Part shown: in pieces, positions 45,452-55,281 of the stretch
Layout: each line of letters starts with the position of its first letter
Position numbering within the stretch: the first letter of the stretch is position 1
From: Dichetophora obliterata
Taxonomy: Eukaryota; Arthropoda; Insecta; Diptera; Sciomyzidae
Length of the DNA: 64,000 nt
Direction of reading: 5' to 3'
NCBI GenBank assembly: GCA_963920525.1
Contig: OY986436.1
Span: forward strand, 90,897,861-90,961,860
Notes under the pieces: model-generated
The model's database searches: none
Told to the model about the DNA's origin: nothing
Seen by the model: the letters and a program-made list of their open reading frames with translations, nothing else
Made by a program: the position numbers and the translations under genes

Positions 45452-47530
45452 ATGGCAAAGATGAACTCCTTTATAAGATCTACTGACACCATTCTTGAGC
45501 TGGAAGCAAACTTTAATGCTATTCCTCAAAATGCTCATAGTATTTTCGCTCTTAAAATGCAAGAAGAGGAATTAAAATCACTGTGGACAAATGTCAAGGC
45601 ATCATACGAGTCATGCCTGCAAAAGCTAGCGGCAACGAAAAATGACAATGATGATAATTTCAGCGTCGTGAAAGTCAAATATCGCTCACGTTTTCAGACA
45701 TATGTTCGATGTCATGCAAAGATGAACGAACTTAGCGATAAGTTCTCCACATCCAAAAAAAATAATTAAGAGTTGCCAATGTCTGGCCATAACATCAATT
45801 TTCCGCCATGTAAAACTGAGCTATTTCCGCTATTACCGAGCTATTACCAAGCGGAGATTATTTGACATGGCCGTCCTTTAGGGATATGTTTTCAGCCATA
45901 TACATTTCAAATAATCGACTGACTCGTGTTGAGAAACTTTTTCACTTCAACCAAAAAACCCGCGGAGAAGCAAAAGAGATTGTTAAAAAATCTCCCCTCA
46001 CGCATGAAAACTTGACAGACCGCTATGAAAATAAGCGGATTTTGGTTAATAGCCAATTTAAAATTTTGCTCAATCTCCAGGTGGTTTCAAATGAGTGGGG
46101 AAGTGACATCAAAAATTACAAAGAGACATCAATAATGCCTTTTCAGCACTAACGATGCATAAAGTCGACATCAACAATTTTGATGCGATATTCACATATT
46201 TGTGTTCAACAAAGTTGCCTGAAACGACGCTTTCCTTATGGGAGCACTCAATTCAAGACAAGGCCGAAATCCCCAAATGGGCCGACCTTGATAAGTTTCT
46301 AACTAGTGGTTTTCAGACTTTAAGAACGGTGTCTGACTTTAGAAGCGCGGTTCCAAAAGGGCAAAAATCGGATGCACCTTCACCAATAGGCTTGGGTAGT
46401 TCACGAACGAACTAGTTCAATTGAACTATTCGCACTCAAGAACTATGTGAACTAGTTCGTTGATTCTCGTTCTTTTAGTTCTTTTAGTTCAATCGATTTT
46501 GTAGCGAGTCAGATCGAAATGAACTAGAAACAATTTTGTTTCACTCAACAATGGTTTGAGTCCGTGCTGATACAGTTTTTCACTGATGGACGGTAAAAAA
46601 AACTTTTTTGCAAAAACAAATTTTTGTGGAAAATATTGTGAGGAATGCCCCATATGTAGTATTTTTATGTAAATTTCTTCTGTGTCCGCAGTTAATGATT
46701 GATTCGGTCATATAGTTCAAAAAAACTAAAAGACCTATTGAACTAAAAAATACAACGAGCTAACATACCTAACGATCTAAAACACCAAACGAACTATAAG
46801 ACCTAACGAACTAACAACATGAACGAGTGCACGAAACGAACTAAAAGAGCGAACGAACTAAATGAACTAAAAGAACTATATGAACGAACTAGTTCATTAA
46901 ACTCAACTGAACTAAAAAGAGCGATCTTTTTAGTGAACTAAAATGCCCAAGCCTATTCACCAAATGTGAATAGTTTACTTTAACCAATCAGGCAAAAGAG
47001 ACGAGCACCAACTGCAAGTTGTGCAAAAACTAGCATCATGCATTAAAGTTCTGTCCGAAGCTTTTGGAAATGAGCTTGAAAGACAGATCATCAGTTGAGA
47101 GGCATTTCCATTGCAGCCTCAACTGCCTGTCAACTGGCCATACTTCAAAAAATTGTAAAAGCGGGTACAATTGCACTTCGTGTGGACAACGACACCATTC
47201 ATTGTTGCACAGAGATTTTCAAAATGCAAATCATCATCAAATTGCGGGAGGTCCGAGCATATTCACTACACAGTCCACTCAACAAGGAGCTGCGCAACCG
47301 CAGACATCTACAAGCGCTAGCGAAAATTATCAGACGTGCTTTGCCTCTACCAGCAAAGGTATTTTGTCGGGCACCGCGATGAATAATATTTGATACCGAG
47401 GATCTAATTTTATAGCCTGAGCAATGATTGACTCTGGCTCAGAGGGTTCTTTTATTTCTGAGAGGTTGGAACGACTTATTCAGCTGCCTACTCATCGCAT
47501 TTCCGCTCAAGTCTCGGGACTTAAGGTTGC
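45452..47530 (+). pseudogene. BEL/Pao gag and protease, decayed
   Basis: LTR-retrotransposon polyprotein in several frames. The gag start is at 45452 (MAKMNSFIRSTDTILELEAN), with a stop at about 45767; then [38 protein letters not shown] and [19 protein letters not shown] (about 45780-46000); TKLPETTLSLWEHSI (46210); and zinc knuckles CLSTGHTSKNCKSGYNCTSC with HHSLLH (47115-47210). The protease block MIDSGSEGSFISERLER follows at about 47420. These are hallmarks of BEL/Pao gag-protease. A hAT MITE interrupts it (46387-46955). Coding ends near 47535, where a jockey-like LINE begins; reverse transcriptase and both LTRs of this copy are not seen. Confidence 0.87.
46387..46955. mobile_element. hAT-type MITE, 569 bp, 8-bp TSD TTCACCAA
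   Basis: Ends taggcttggg / cccaagccta; perfect octamer duplication ttcaccaa at 46379-46386 and 46956-46963. The interior is full of gaacgaactagttca, gaactaaa and tttagttc phrases in both orientations, giving many alternative foldings. Non-coding. Confidence 0.92.
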
Positions 47531-47890
47531 AGTTTAGGTTTTTTGGATAATTTTTTAAAATTAAATAAAAAAATTCTTATTTTATATGTACCAACCAAAA
47601 AAGTTTATCGGCAATTTAACTTACCCTGGTATAATCATCGTTTGTTGCACCTAAAATAATTACGAAATAAAGCGCTTAGAAAGTTTAGTCAAACTAATGC
47701 ACAAATTGATAAAGCAAATTTTGTTTTACGTCGTAAGGAATTCGACTTTCTTTCAAACTTCTTATATAAAAAATATTTCAATTCTATTGAATCTGGAATT
47801 AAATCTAACCCCAAGTCTTTCTGGGTATTTATTAACTCTAAACGTTAATCGTTTGGACTTCCCAAATCTATGGAGTAGAAAGCTAAATGT

Positions 47891-48179
47891 TTGAATAGCT
47901 CACAAGAATCTTCCGAATTGTTTGCAGATTTTTTTGGGTCCGTTTTTAATAATGCTGCATTGCCAAATAATTTTGATGGCCTTTTAAAGATTAACCAGGT
48001 TGCAAATGTGCCTAGTATAAGAATTTCATACGAAGATGTCTTTAAAGTCTTACAAGGTTTAGATATTAATAAAGAAGCTGGATTTGATTTGCTTCCTCCG
48101 GTATTTCTTAAGCATTGCGCTTCGTCACTCTATATTGCTTTCACAATTATTTTCAATAAGTCACTTTCCACCGTCATAT
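47891..48179 (+). pseudogene. Longest open piece of the jockey-like polymerase
   Basis: About 96 codons covering the thumb-side of the fingers region (IRISYEDVFKVLQGLDINKE and LLPPVFLKHC). It ends exactly at the solo LTR; the next codons after 50197 continue the protein as FLD and then KTAFVSPIFKSG, with two stops between. Confidence 0.75.
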
Positions 48180-48473
48180 TGTAACGACCAATTTTGTCCC
48201 TTACAAAATTGAACGTACATACAACAAAATAACATAGTTTGATTTTAATTTAGATATTTATGCACAACTATAAATAATTTAATTTTAATATTTTTATTTT
48301 TCTTTGTTTGATTGATGAAATCCAACCACCCTGTACGTACTTAATACACTAACGGAACAATCGAACGATTGAACAAGTAGAGTAAACAAGCAACAACAAC
48401 TAACATATAGTCACGTAGGCCATACGCTGATCGCCATGACAACGATAAAATAAGCGTTGGTTGGACACGATAG

Positions 48474-48480
48474 TATAAAA
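48474..48480 (+). promoter_or_regulatory. TATA box of the solo LTR
   Basis: tataaaa in the U3-like first 300 bases of the LTR, in the expected orientation and followed by unique sequence before the tandem array. The strand is inferred from this and from the downstream polyadenylation signal at 50072. Confidence 0.55.
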
Positions 48481-48821
48481 AGAAGGTACAGGCATGAAAT
48501 TGGACAGTTGCTAAAGACCTGCAGAGAAGTGAACACCTAAAGTTGAGTGCTAAAAGTCAACAGAGTTACAGGAAAAGTCGACAGAGGTACTCACCGTGAC
48601 GTCAAGAAACACCGACATAGACGCAGGCAGAGCTCGTGGCAGAAACACCGACAGAGACGAAGGCAGAGCTAGTACAGAGACGCAAGCAGAGCTCGCAGCA
48701 GAAGCAGCAATTCGTGGCAAGGGAATATAAAACACAGTGACGTGCAGGTAAGAAAAAAAAACAAATTATCATAGCTTGCTTCGGAAGTTAGATTGTTGTT
48801 ATACTGATTTTTAGTTTTCGC

Positions 48822-49865
48822 TTGTTTCTAGTCTAGTTTTCTAGTCTCTACTGGGCTAATAAAAAAGACTTTTTGGTCTTATACAGACATCCATAGATCC
48901 TTAGTTTATTTTTCATATTTAGAATTCGCTTGCTTATCAGTTTTCTAGTCTCTACTGGGCTGATAAAGAAGACTCCTTGGTCTTACACAGACATACCTGG
49001 ATGCTTAGTTTATTTTTATATTTAGTTTTAGAAATCGCTTGTTTATCAGTTTTCTAGTCTCTACTGGACTGATAAAGTAGACTCCTTGGTCTTACACAGA
49101 CATCCATCGATCTTTAGTTTATTTTTATATTTAATTTTAGAATTCGATTGTTTATCAGTTTTCTAGTCTCTACTGGGCTGATGAAGTAGACTCCTTGGTC
49201 TTACACAGACATCCATAGATCTTTAGTTTATTTTTTATGTCTAGTTTTAGAATTCGCTTGTTTATCAGTTTTCTAGTCGCTACTGGGCTGATAAAGAAGA
49301 CTCTTTGGTCTTGCACAGACATCTATAGAACTTTAGTTTATTTTTATAATCAGTTTTAGTTTTAGCTTGCTTATCAGTTTTCTAGTCTCTACTGAGCTGA
49401 TAAAGAAGACTCCTTGGTCTTACACAGACATCCATAGATCTTTAGTTTATTTTTATATTTAGCTTTCGTTTTCGCTTGTTTATCAGTTTTCTAGTCTCTA
49501 CTGGGCTGATAAAGAAGACTCCTTGGTCTTACACAGACATCCATAGATCTTTAGTTTATTTTTTTTATATTTAGTTTTAGAATTTGCTTGTTTATCAGTT
49601 TTCTAGTCTCTACTGGGCTGATAAAGAAGACTCCATGGTCTCATACAGACATCCATGGATCCTTAGTTTATTTTTTTATATTTAGTTTTAGAATTCGCTT
49701 GTTTATCAATTTTCTAGTCTCTACTGGGCTGATAAAGAAGACTCCTTGGTCTTATACAGACATCCATAGATCCTTAGTTTATTTTTTATATTTAGTTTTA
49801 GAATTCGCTTGTTTATCAGTTTTCTAGTCTCTATTGGGCTGATAAAGAAGACTCCTTGGTCTACT
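48822..49865 (+). repeat. Ten 104-112-bp tandem units inside the LTR
   Basis: The phrase ctagtctctactgggctgat (or variant) starts at 48841, 48945, 49054, 49163, 49273, 49382, 49491, 49603, 49714 and 49824. Each unit also has gactccttggtcttacacag and atccatagatctttagttta. The last unit is cut off. The inner units are nearly identical, which suggests recent expansion. Confidence 0.93.
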
Positions 49866-50071
49866 AGGTAAGAAACCATAGATAGCAACATTATTAGTTT
49901 ACTACTGAATATATGAGTACGTCACTCGTCACTGTGTTTTGAAGTAACCGTAGGATACGCAGCTACAAGTAACCATAAGCACGCAGTAAATCCAAGGATA
50001 CGGTGATATCAATAGTTGTTTATGTAGTATATATAATATTTTAGTAATTTTTTATAACGTTTAAGAAAGAA

Positions 50072-50077
50072 AATAAA
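50072..50077 (+). promoter_or_regulatory. Polyadenylation signal of the solo LTR
   Basis: AATAAA about 120 bases before the LTR end, on the same strand as the TATA box. Confidence 0.5.
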
Positions 50078-50769
50078 GAATAGAATTAAATATGCCTAAA
50101 ATCAGTGTCTCTATCTAAATAAATAATTGTGCGACCCTGGACACATGCTGATCTATCCCAGCTATAGACCTTGGGAAACAGGAAGTCGTTACAATATTTT
50201 TAGACTAATAGAAAACTGCATTCGTATCGCCTATTTTTAAATCTGGTCAAAAATTTTTTAATAGAAAACTATAGATCGATTGTTGAGCTATCAGTTATTC
50301 CTAAGATTTTAGATAAGATTGTCAATATGCGATTATTTTCTGAAATTAAAAATTATATTGTAGCTCAACAGCATGGTTTTTCGCGGGTGATCAACTTGCA
50401 CTAATCTAACAATTTTTAAAATTTTTTGTCTTAATACTGTTGAAGATGGCTTGCAAGTTGATATACTCTATACCGATTTCGTAAAAGCGTTTGATAGTTA
50501 GGTTCATTTGATTTTGTTACTAAAACTTGAAAGCTTTTTAATTTGTTTATTAATGATATTCCACAAATTTTTCAGATCAGGAAATGCCTGTTATATGCGG
50601 ACGACTTGAAAATTTATATCAAATTTGAGCATATTTCAGAATGCTTCAATTTGCAGGAAGACATAATATCATTTCTTTATATGGTGTAGTAATAATGGAA
50701 TGAATTTAAATTATTCTAAATGTAAAGTTTTGAGTTACTTCCACAAGAATTCTCTGATTTTATATAAAT

Positions 50770-51027
50770 GAAGGGCTTACTGCATGATCATGATAAGCCA
50801 CATACAAAATACTTTTAAATAATCGACTCTAAAGTTTTGAAAAAATGTATTTTTGTATGAAAAAATGAAATTGAACACGGGAACTTTTAAAAATATGTTA
50901 GAAAGTTAACAAAAAAATAGCTAAAATCTCTTCAGTGGTTGTTGGCAATGCATTGAGTAATGTATTCAACATAAAAAATAGATTTTTTAGATAATGTAGC
51001 TTATCACATTTTTGCAACAAGCCCTTC
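50770..51027. mobile_element. MITE, 258 bp, TSD AAT
   Basis: Ends gaagggctt / aagcccttc, flanked by AAT (50767-50769, 51028-51030). Removing it and one AAT rejoins the LINE frame as FYINYSHENRSVFL. Subterminal gataagc/gcttatc phrases also pair. Confidence 0.82.
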
Positions 51028-51845
51028 AATTATTCTCATGAAAATAGAAGCGTTTTTTTAAGAGATAATATTATAAAAGATTTAGGTATAATATTTGATA
51101 CCAAGCTTTCTTTTAGCTACCATAGAGAGTTCATGATATATAAAGCCTGGTCTAAACTTGGTTATTTAAAACGAAATTCAAAAAAATTTTTGATCCCTTC
51201 ACGGCAAAAACAATTTATGTTAGTTTAGTAAGATCTCAACTTTAATACTCGAGTATTGTGTGGGACACGTGTTATGATGTGAGATCAGTCGTATTAAACG
51301 CATTCAAAAAAGGTTCACTAGATTCGCTCTACACCGTAGATATTTTTTTTTTTTTTATGAATATGCCATCTTATGATTCGCGCTGCAAATTGTTAGGCTA
51401 ATTTATCAAACGCATTTTAGATAGCAGCATAGATTGTCCGGAATTACTTGAGTTAATTCCGTTCTATGCTCCGATTCGACCATTGAGGGAGAGTTCTTTG
51501 TTCTGCGTTCCATATCATAGAACTAATTATGACATGAATCAGCCAATATCTAGATGTTTAGTTAATTGTAATTTTATGGCTTATAATATTGATTTTAGTG
51601 ATAATTTCATTGCACTTAAAAGGAATGTTTTTTAAATGTTAAACTAATTTTCGCTGTTTTTATATTATAATAATATAAGGTATCTCTTATTATTGGTGGA
51701 TATATATTTTGTAATTATGAAATAGTCTGTAAGATCTTGTATCAGCAGACTGAATTAAATGAATAAAAAAAAATAAGAAAATAATTTATTCTGAATCTAT
51801 ATAAAAAAGTGCTCACCTGCAAATATTCAATAACTTTTTCTCAAT

Positions 51846-52079
51846 GTGTATTTTAGCACAACAAAAAATATAAGGGCTAAAGACTTTAACAGAACGGCAC
51901 ATGCTATTAAGGTCTACAATGCGAATATCAAAACCAGTGCAAAACAAATGCGATCGATGGTGCCAAAGAACGAAAACAACAACATGAAAACGGAGAACAA
52001 TCATGAAAATATTGAAGTTATTGTAAAAGAGTGGAAAGAGTTAGGCGCTGGGCATCGCTGGTCTATAAGACGAATGTAA
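51846..52079 (+). CDS. Hypothetical 77-codon frame, doubtful
   Basis: Asparagine- and lysine-rich, no domain recognised. Preceded by a ttttag acceptor-like site. It may be a chance frame in repeat-derived DNA. Confidence 0.15.
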   Translation: MYFSTTKNIRAKDFNRTAHAIKVYNANIKTSAKQMRSMVPKNENNNMKTENNHENIEVIVKEWKELGAGHRWSIRRM

Positions 52080-52195
52080 TTAATTTAATTGGTGTGAAGT
52101 ATTCTTTGTAAAATGGTCACAACAAAAGAGTTATTCCAACATGTCGACATTTTTGCAAGCAAAACCAGTCATTTACCTATAGTGCATCAGTGTCA

Positions 52196-52447
52196 TCATC
52201 GGCATTTCGAATCATCTCCGATGGTTTCTACCTTTTTCTCCAGATATTTATCTTTTGCAGCGATTGATCGAAGCATTTCTGGGCTCGTATTTAAAAAATT
52301 GTAGAATTCAATGCACGAGTACTGCAAATTACACTTTACCGTACAAATTGCTTTTAACGTATAAATTTGCAACCGAGTGTTCTCATTAGTCCATGATTTG
52401 ATTATTGCAGAAAAAAGTCGCTCCACCGATGCTATCGTTGCAAGCAT
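52196..52447 (-). pseudogene. C-terminal scrap of a hAT transposase
   Basis: Encodes SVERLFSAIIKSWTNENTRL and a following LKAIxxVKCN-like block and NTSPEMLRSIAAKDKYLEKK: the hAT C-terminal dimerisation domain, normally the last 80 or so residues of a 600-residue protein. The upstream coding part is missing, so it is a fragment. No ends recognised. Confidence 0.72.
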
Positions 52448-52449
52448 AT

Positions 52450-53645
52450 AATGTATTCAATCAAACAAGCTATTTCGTTATATTCACCATTTTTGGCTTT
52501 CAGGTGGTTATGGAAATATCCATACATGAAATTTCTGCTCTTAAGGGATAAAAAAGGAGTTTTAATTGACAAAAAAAAGGACTTTGAACGTTTTCAAGGA
52601 ACAGCTTTTTCGACATAAGGGATTGTCTCTTAAAAAAGAGACAGAAACGAGCATTAGTCATGCATTTTAAGTATTATTTTCAAAAATCCCCAGTACGTCT
52701 TACAGATTTAATTTCTATCAATTTCGGTAAATTTAGAAAAGCACTACAACTGAAACAGTCAACAGGTTTTGGAGATTTTGCAGGGCAATCCTTTATTTTA
52801 TTTTTGTATGTTTTGTATTTAGATCTTTGACTTTTCGTTATGTTTGATTTCCACTTTTGTTGGTACCGTTTCCGCGATCTGGTAAGTTTGTGTATCGAAT
52901 CGGATTGGCATGTGGTACTAGAGACATCATAATCAGAAAAATCTTATATATCTGATGCCTTTCTTTCTAGTTGAAAAGTTGGGTCGTTTTGAGAATCTTC
53001 GCTGAAGTCATCGTCCTCGTCTGTAAGTTCATAATCCACTTATTTTTTTACAACAATTTTAAATGCATGCATAAAATGTTAAAATACTTACAATAGCGGT
53101 TTCGCTAATATTAGTAATAAAATTCAATGTCTCTTGTATTTAACAGTATGTCCGAGTGTTTCTAAGTAAGAACAATGAGTGTGAATAACCTTTTTAAACA
53201 TACTTGACAAAAGATGCTATATGAAGTTTTATTATTTAGCTTTGTAGGTAAAAGTCTTTAAGTATATGAGTTTTACCTGCCGATCTTTTTATCAAAAATG
53301 TACTTAATGAATTTTGAAATATTTTTACTTATCTTCTGGGGTATCCGTGGCAAAAAATGAGATTTTTGTAATAAAGATTATCCTACGTTATGAAACATGG
53401 TGCAAAGAACCTGTATTTGCCAAATACGTACTTAATGAGTTTTACTTGTGAACCGACGACATACTTGTGGCTAATCAGTTGTTTCATAGAATTGTGTTCA
53501 TCGAATTCAATCGTTGCAGAATTTTAAAATTTAAATAAATAAAACCTTTACAAAAATAAATAAAGTTAACTTTGAAAATTCATTTCCAATAGTTCATATA
53601 CAATAATCAGAAAAATAAATATAATCAGAAAAAAGCTCAACCAAA
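52450..53645. other. AT-rich stretch, nothing recognised
   Basis: No frames of note. gggtatccgtgg near 53340 is not part of a larger repeat I can see. Confidence 0.45.
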
Positions 53646-53650
53646 CAAAT

Positions 53651-53887
53651 ATGGCAATAATTTTTCATCCACTAAGAAATCAATCGACAAATAAGTTTGC
53701 ATTCTTAAGCAGAGCGCCATTATACCGGTCAAATAATAAAGGGTTATACCCAAATGTTTCGAATAACGCATCCACTTCAAATGAAACAGCCGTGCCTCAA
53801 ATTAAACAAGAGCCATTTAAAGATGAAACAATGAATTTCCAAATAAATAAATGCAAAGAGTACAAAAAGGTAACTTCAACCGCTTAA
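53651..53887 (+). CDS. Hypothetical 78-codon frame with IKQEP motif
   Basis: Serine/threonine/asparagine-rich with a single VPQIKQEPFKDE segment, an I-K-x-E sumoylation-like motif common in linkers of transcription factors. Ends near an AAAAAG/GTAACT sequence that could be a donor. No domain is recognised and the ATG context is poor, so it may be an exon of an unseen gene or chance. Confidence 0.2.
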   Translation: MAIIFHPLRNQSTNKFAFLSRAPLYRSNNKGLYPNVSNNASTSNETAVPQIKQEPFKDETMNFQINKCKEYKKVTSTA

Positions 53888-54133
53888 GAGTCATATTGTT
53901 CACCTATGGATATGTCTAACCAGCCGAAGCAGTACTAGATTTTCTTAAGTTTATGGCGGATATAATCAGTAAAAATCCACCGACGAAAGTTATCTAGTGG
54001 TGGACAATTCGGCCCTAAATTAAAGAAAGCAATCATTATAAATGTTGTACTTTTATCCCTGATTATGAGCTGATTAGACCGTGTTAATTTCTTTCCAATG
54101 CTAAAAATGCTAAAAAAAAGGCAATCAGGGAGG

Positions 54134-54205
54134 TTCTGCATTTCACTTCCGAATGAAAGTGAAATTGAATCATAGCTGAATCCAACATTAAGTGGTCTAC
54201 ACAGG
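54134..54205. mobile_element. Half copy of the foldback at 31591-31802
   Basis: gttctgcatttcacttccga and gaaagtgaaa, then an atcatagctg block, match the left arm of that element; the right arm is missing or decayed. Confidence 0.65.
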
Positions 54206-55104
54206 CCCGTAGAGAGCCAAGTTCGGGCCCGGGGGTTACAATACTATACTGGCCCCCCTGAAACACTTAAAAAATGCAATAAATAAACCAATGCAAGCTA
54301 TTGCGAGATCTATGTAAAAGTTATTGTTTAGTTCTTAGTTATTATATACAGTACATAGTGATCTTTAAGTCATGCGCCATGACAAGTTAAACATATGTTT
54401 TTATCGTTGTTGTCTCTTCCTAATGACTACCTAACAAATTTTTTTGTGTGACACTTCGAATAAGTAAAATGTACTGATGATTCGCCTTATTATGACTTCC
54501 TTTTTATTCTTTTTTTTTTAATTCTGTATATTTATTGTAAAAACCCAAATTTTGAAAGTTTCAAAAAAATATTGATATTTAAAATTCTGCACAAATTTAA
54601 TACTCTCATACGTTTGGTGAAATAGTCGATGAAATTTTTAAAGTATTAATTTTTTATATTTATTGGCATTTTATTTTGTCAACAAAAAACTTACACTTGC
54701 TATTTACATTGAAGAGAATTTAAACATATATGTTTCTATGGTGCATTTCGACAAATTGTCGAACACCAATGAATATTGAAATAAATAAGAAGCAACTACA
54801 ACAGATGGCAACCTTGATAGAGTTGATGGCGGTGAGCTATAAATAGCCTACTGCTTTGAAAGTGTCAAATGATTAAGTAGCAAATTTGAACATTCAATTT
54901 GTTCTGTATAATTCAAATGAATGAATTTCAAATGTTTGAAATCATATGTAACTTTAAGCAGTGAGTTGATCACAGATTAATCACTCAAAGCAGAGTTAAA
55001 GAGATAGGAAAATTCAATTTTGTGACGTCAAAACATATGATTTCATTTTGTTTTATGTACTTTGGTGAAACTCATTTATTGTGTACGTGAGATCACCTCA
55101 GATC
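54206..55104. other. AT-rich stretch, nothing recognised
   Basis: No frame of interest. Slight GC rise at 54200-54260 (gcccgggggttaca). Confidence 0.4.
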
Positions 55105-55281
55105 AGTGTTGCCGCGACGATTCTAAAAAAAGTATCTATGAAAAGGTTACAAATTTATCCACTTCTGAAAAAAAGTATCCTCATATTAAAGCAATGAAAC
55201 CCAATTTTTTAAGCTTTAATAATAATTTTTTTATTTAATTTGATGAGTAACAAATAGCTTTATAAAATTGTAATAGTATAA
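55105..55281. mobile_element. Left part of a CAGTGTTGCC element, cut by a Helitron-like insertion
   Basis: Starts cagtgttgcc and continues with aaagtatc, aaagtatcctcatatt and cccaattttttaagcttt, matching the family at 42440-43507. It stops at 55281, where the Helitron-like element begins; the rest of it would lie beyond the satellite, outside the window. Confidence 0.55.

Larger units (their letters stand above)
48180..50193. mobile_element. Solo LTR, 2014 bp, TSD ATAT
   Basis: Ends TGTAACGAC and GTCGTTACA are exact inverted repeats, with TG...CA termini and a 4-bp duplication ATAT (48176-48179, 50194-50197). No internal coding region, so it is what remains after LTR-LTR recombination of a Ty3/Gypsy-sized (4-bp TSD) element. 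It is long for an LTR, because of a tandem array in its middle. Removal restores the host LINE frame. Confidence 0.9.
47575..51640 (+). pseudogene. Jockey-like reverse transcriptase pseudogene
   Basis: Ordered family blocks: DKANFVLRRKEFDFLSNFLY and ESGIKSNPKSFWVFINSKR (47700-47850); ELFADFFGSVFNN, KEAGFDLLPPVFLKHCASSL and FNKSLSTVI (47925-48180). After the LTR come SPIFKSG (about 50240), QQHGFS, VDILYTDFVKAFDS (motif A, about 50460) and LLYADDLKIYIKF (motif C, about 50590). After the MITE come KDLGIIFDTKLSFSYH (51080) and the IKRIQKRFTRFAL-like block (51300). Multiple stops and frame changes. A YADD active site is present, but no intact polymerase. Confidence 0.8.
47545..51776 (+). mobile_element. 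Jockey-like LINE interrupted by a solo LTR and a MITE
   Basis: LINE remnant with an A-rich 3' end (aaataaaaaaaaataag near 51765). Its coding sequence resumes in frame after the solo LTR (48180-50193) and again after the MITE (50770-51027). It begins where the BEL protease frame breaks off, so it probably inserted there; the 5' end is truncated. Confidence 0.8.

Noticed and set aside
49588..49827. 79-codon frame with internal amino-acid repeats
   Set aside because: Reads the 109-bp tandem units of the solo LTR; the unit is not a multiple of three and the frame breaks in neighbouring units.
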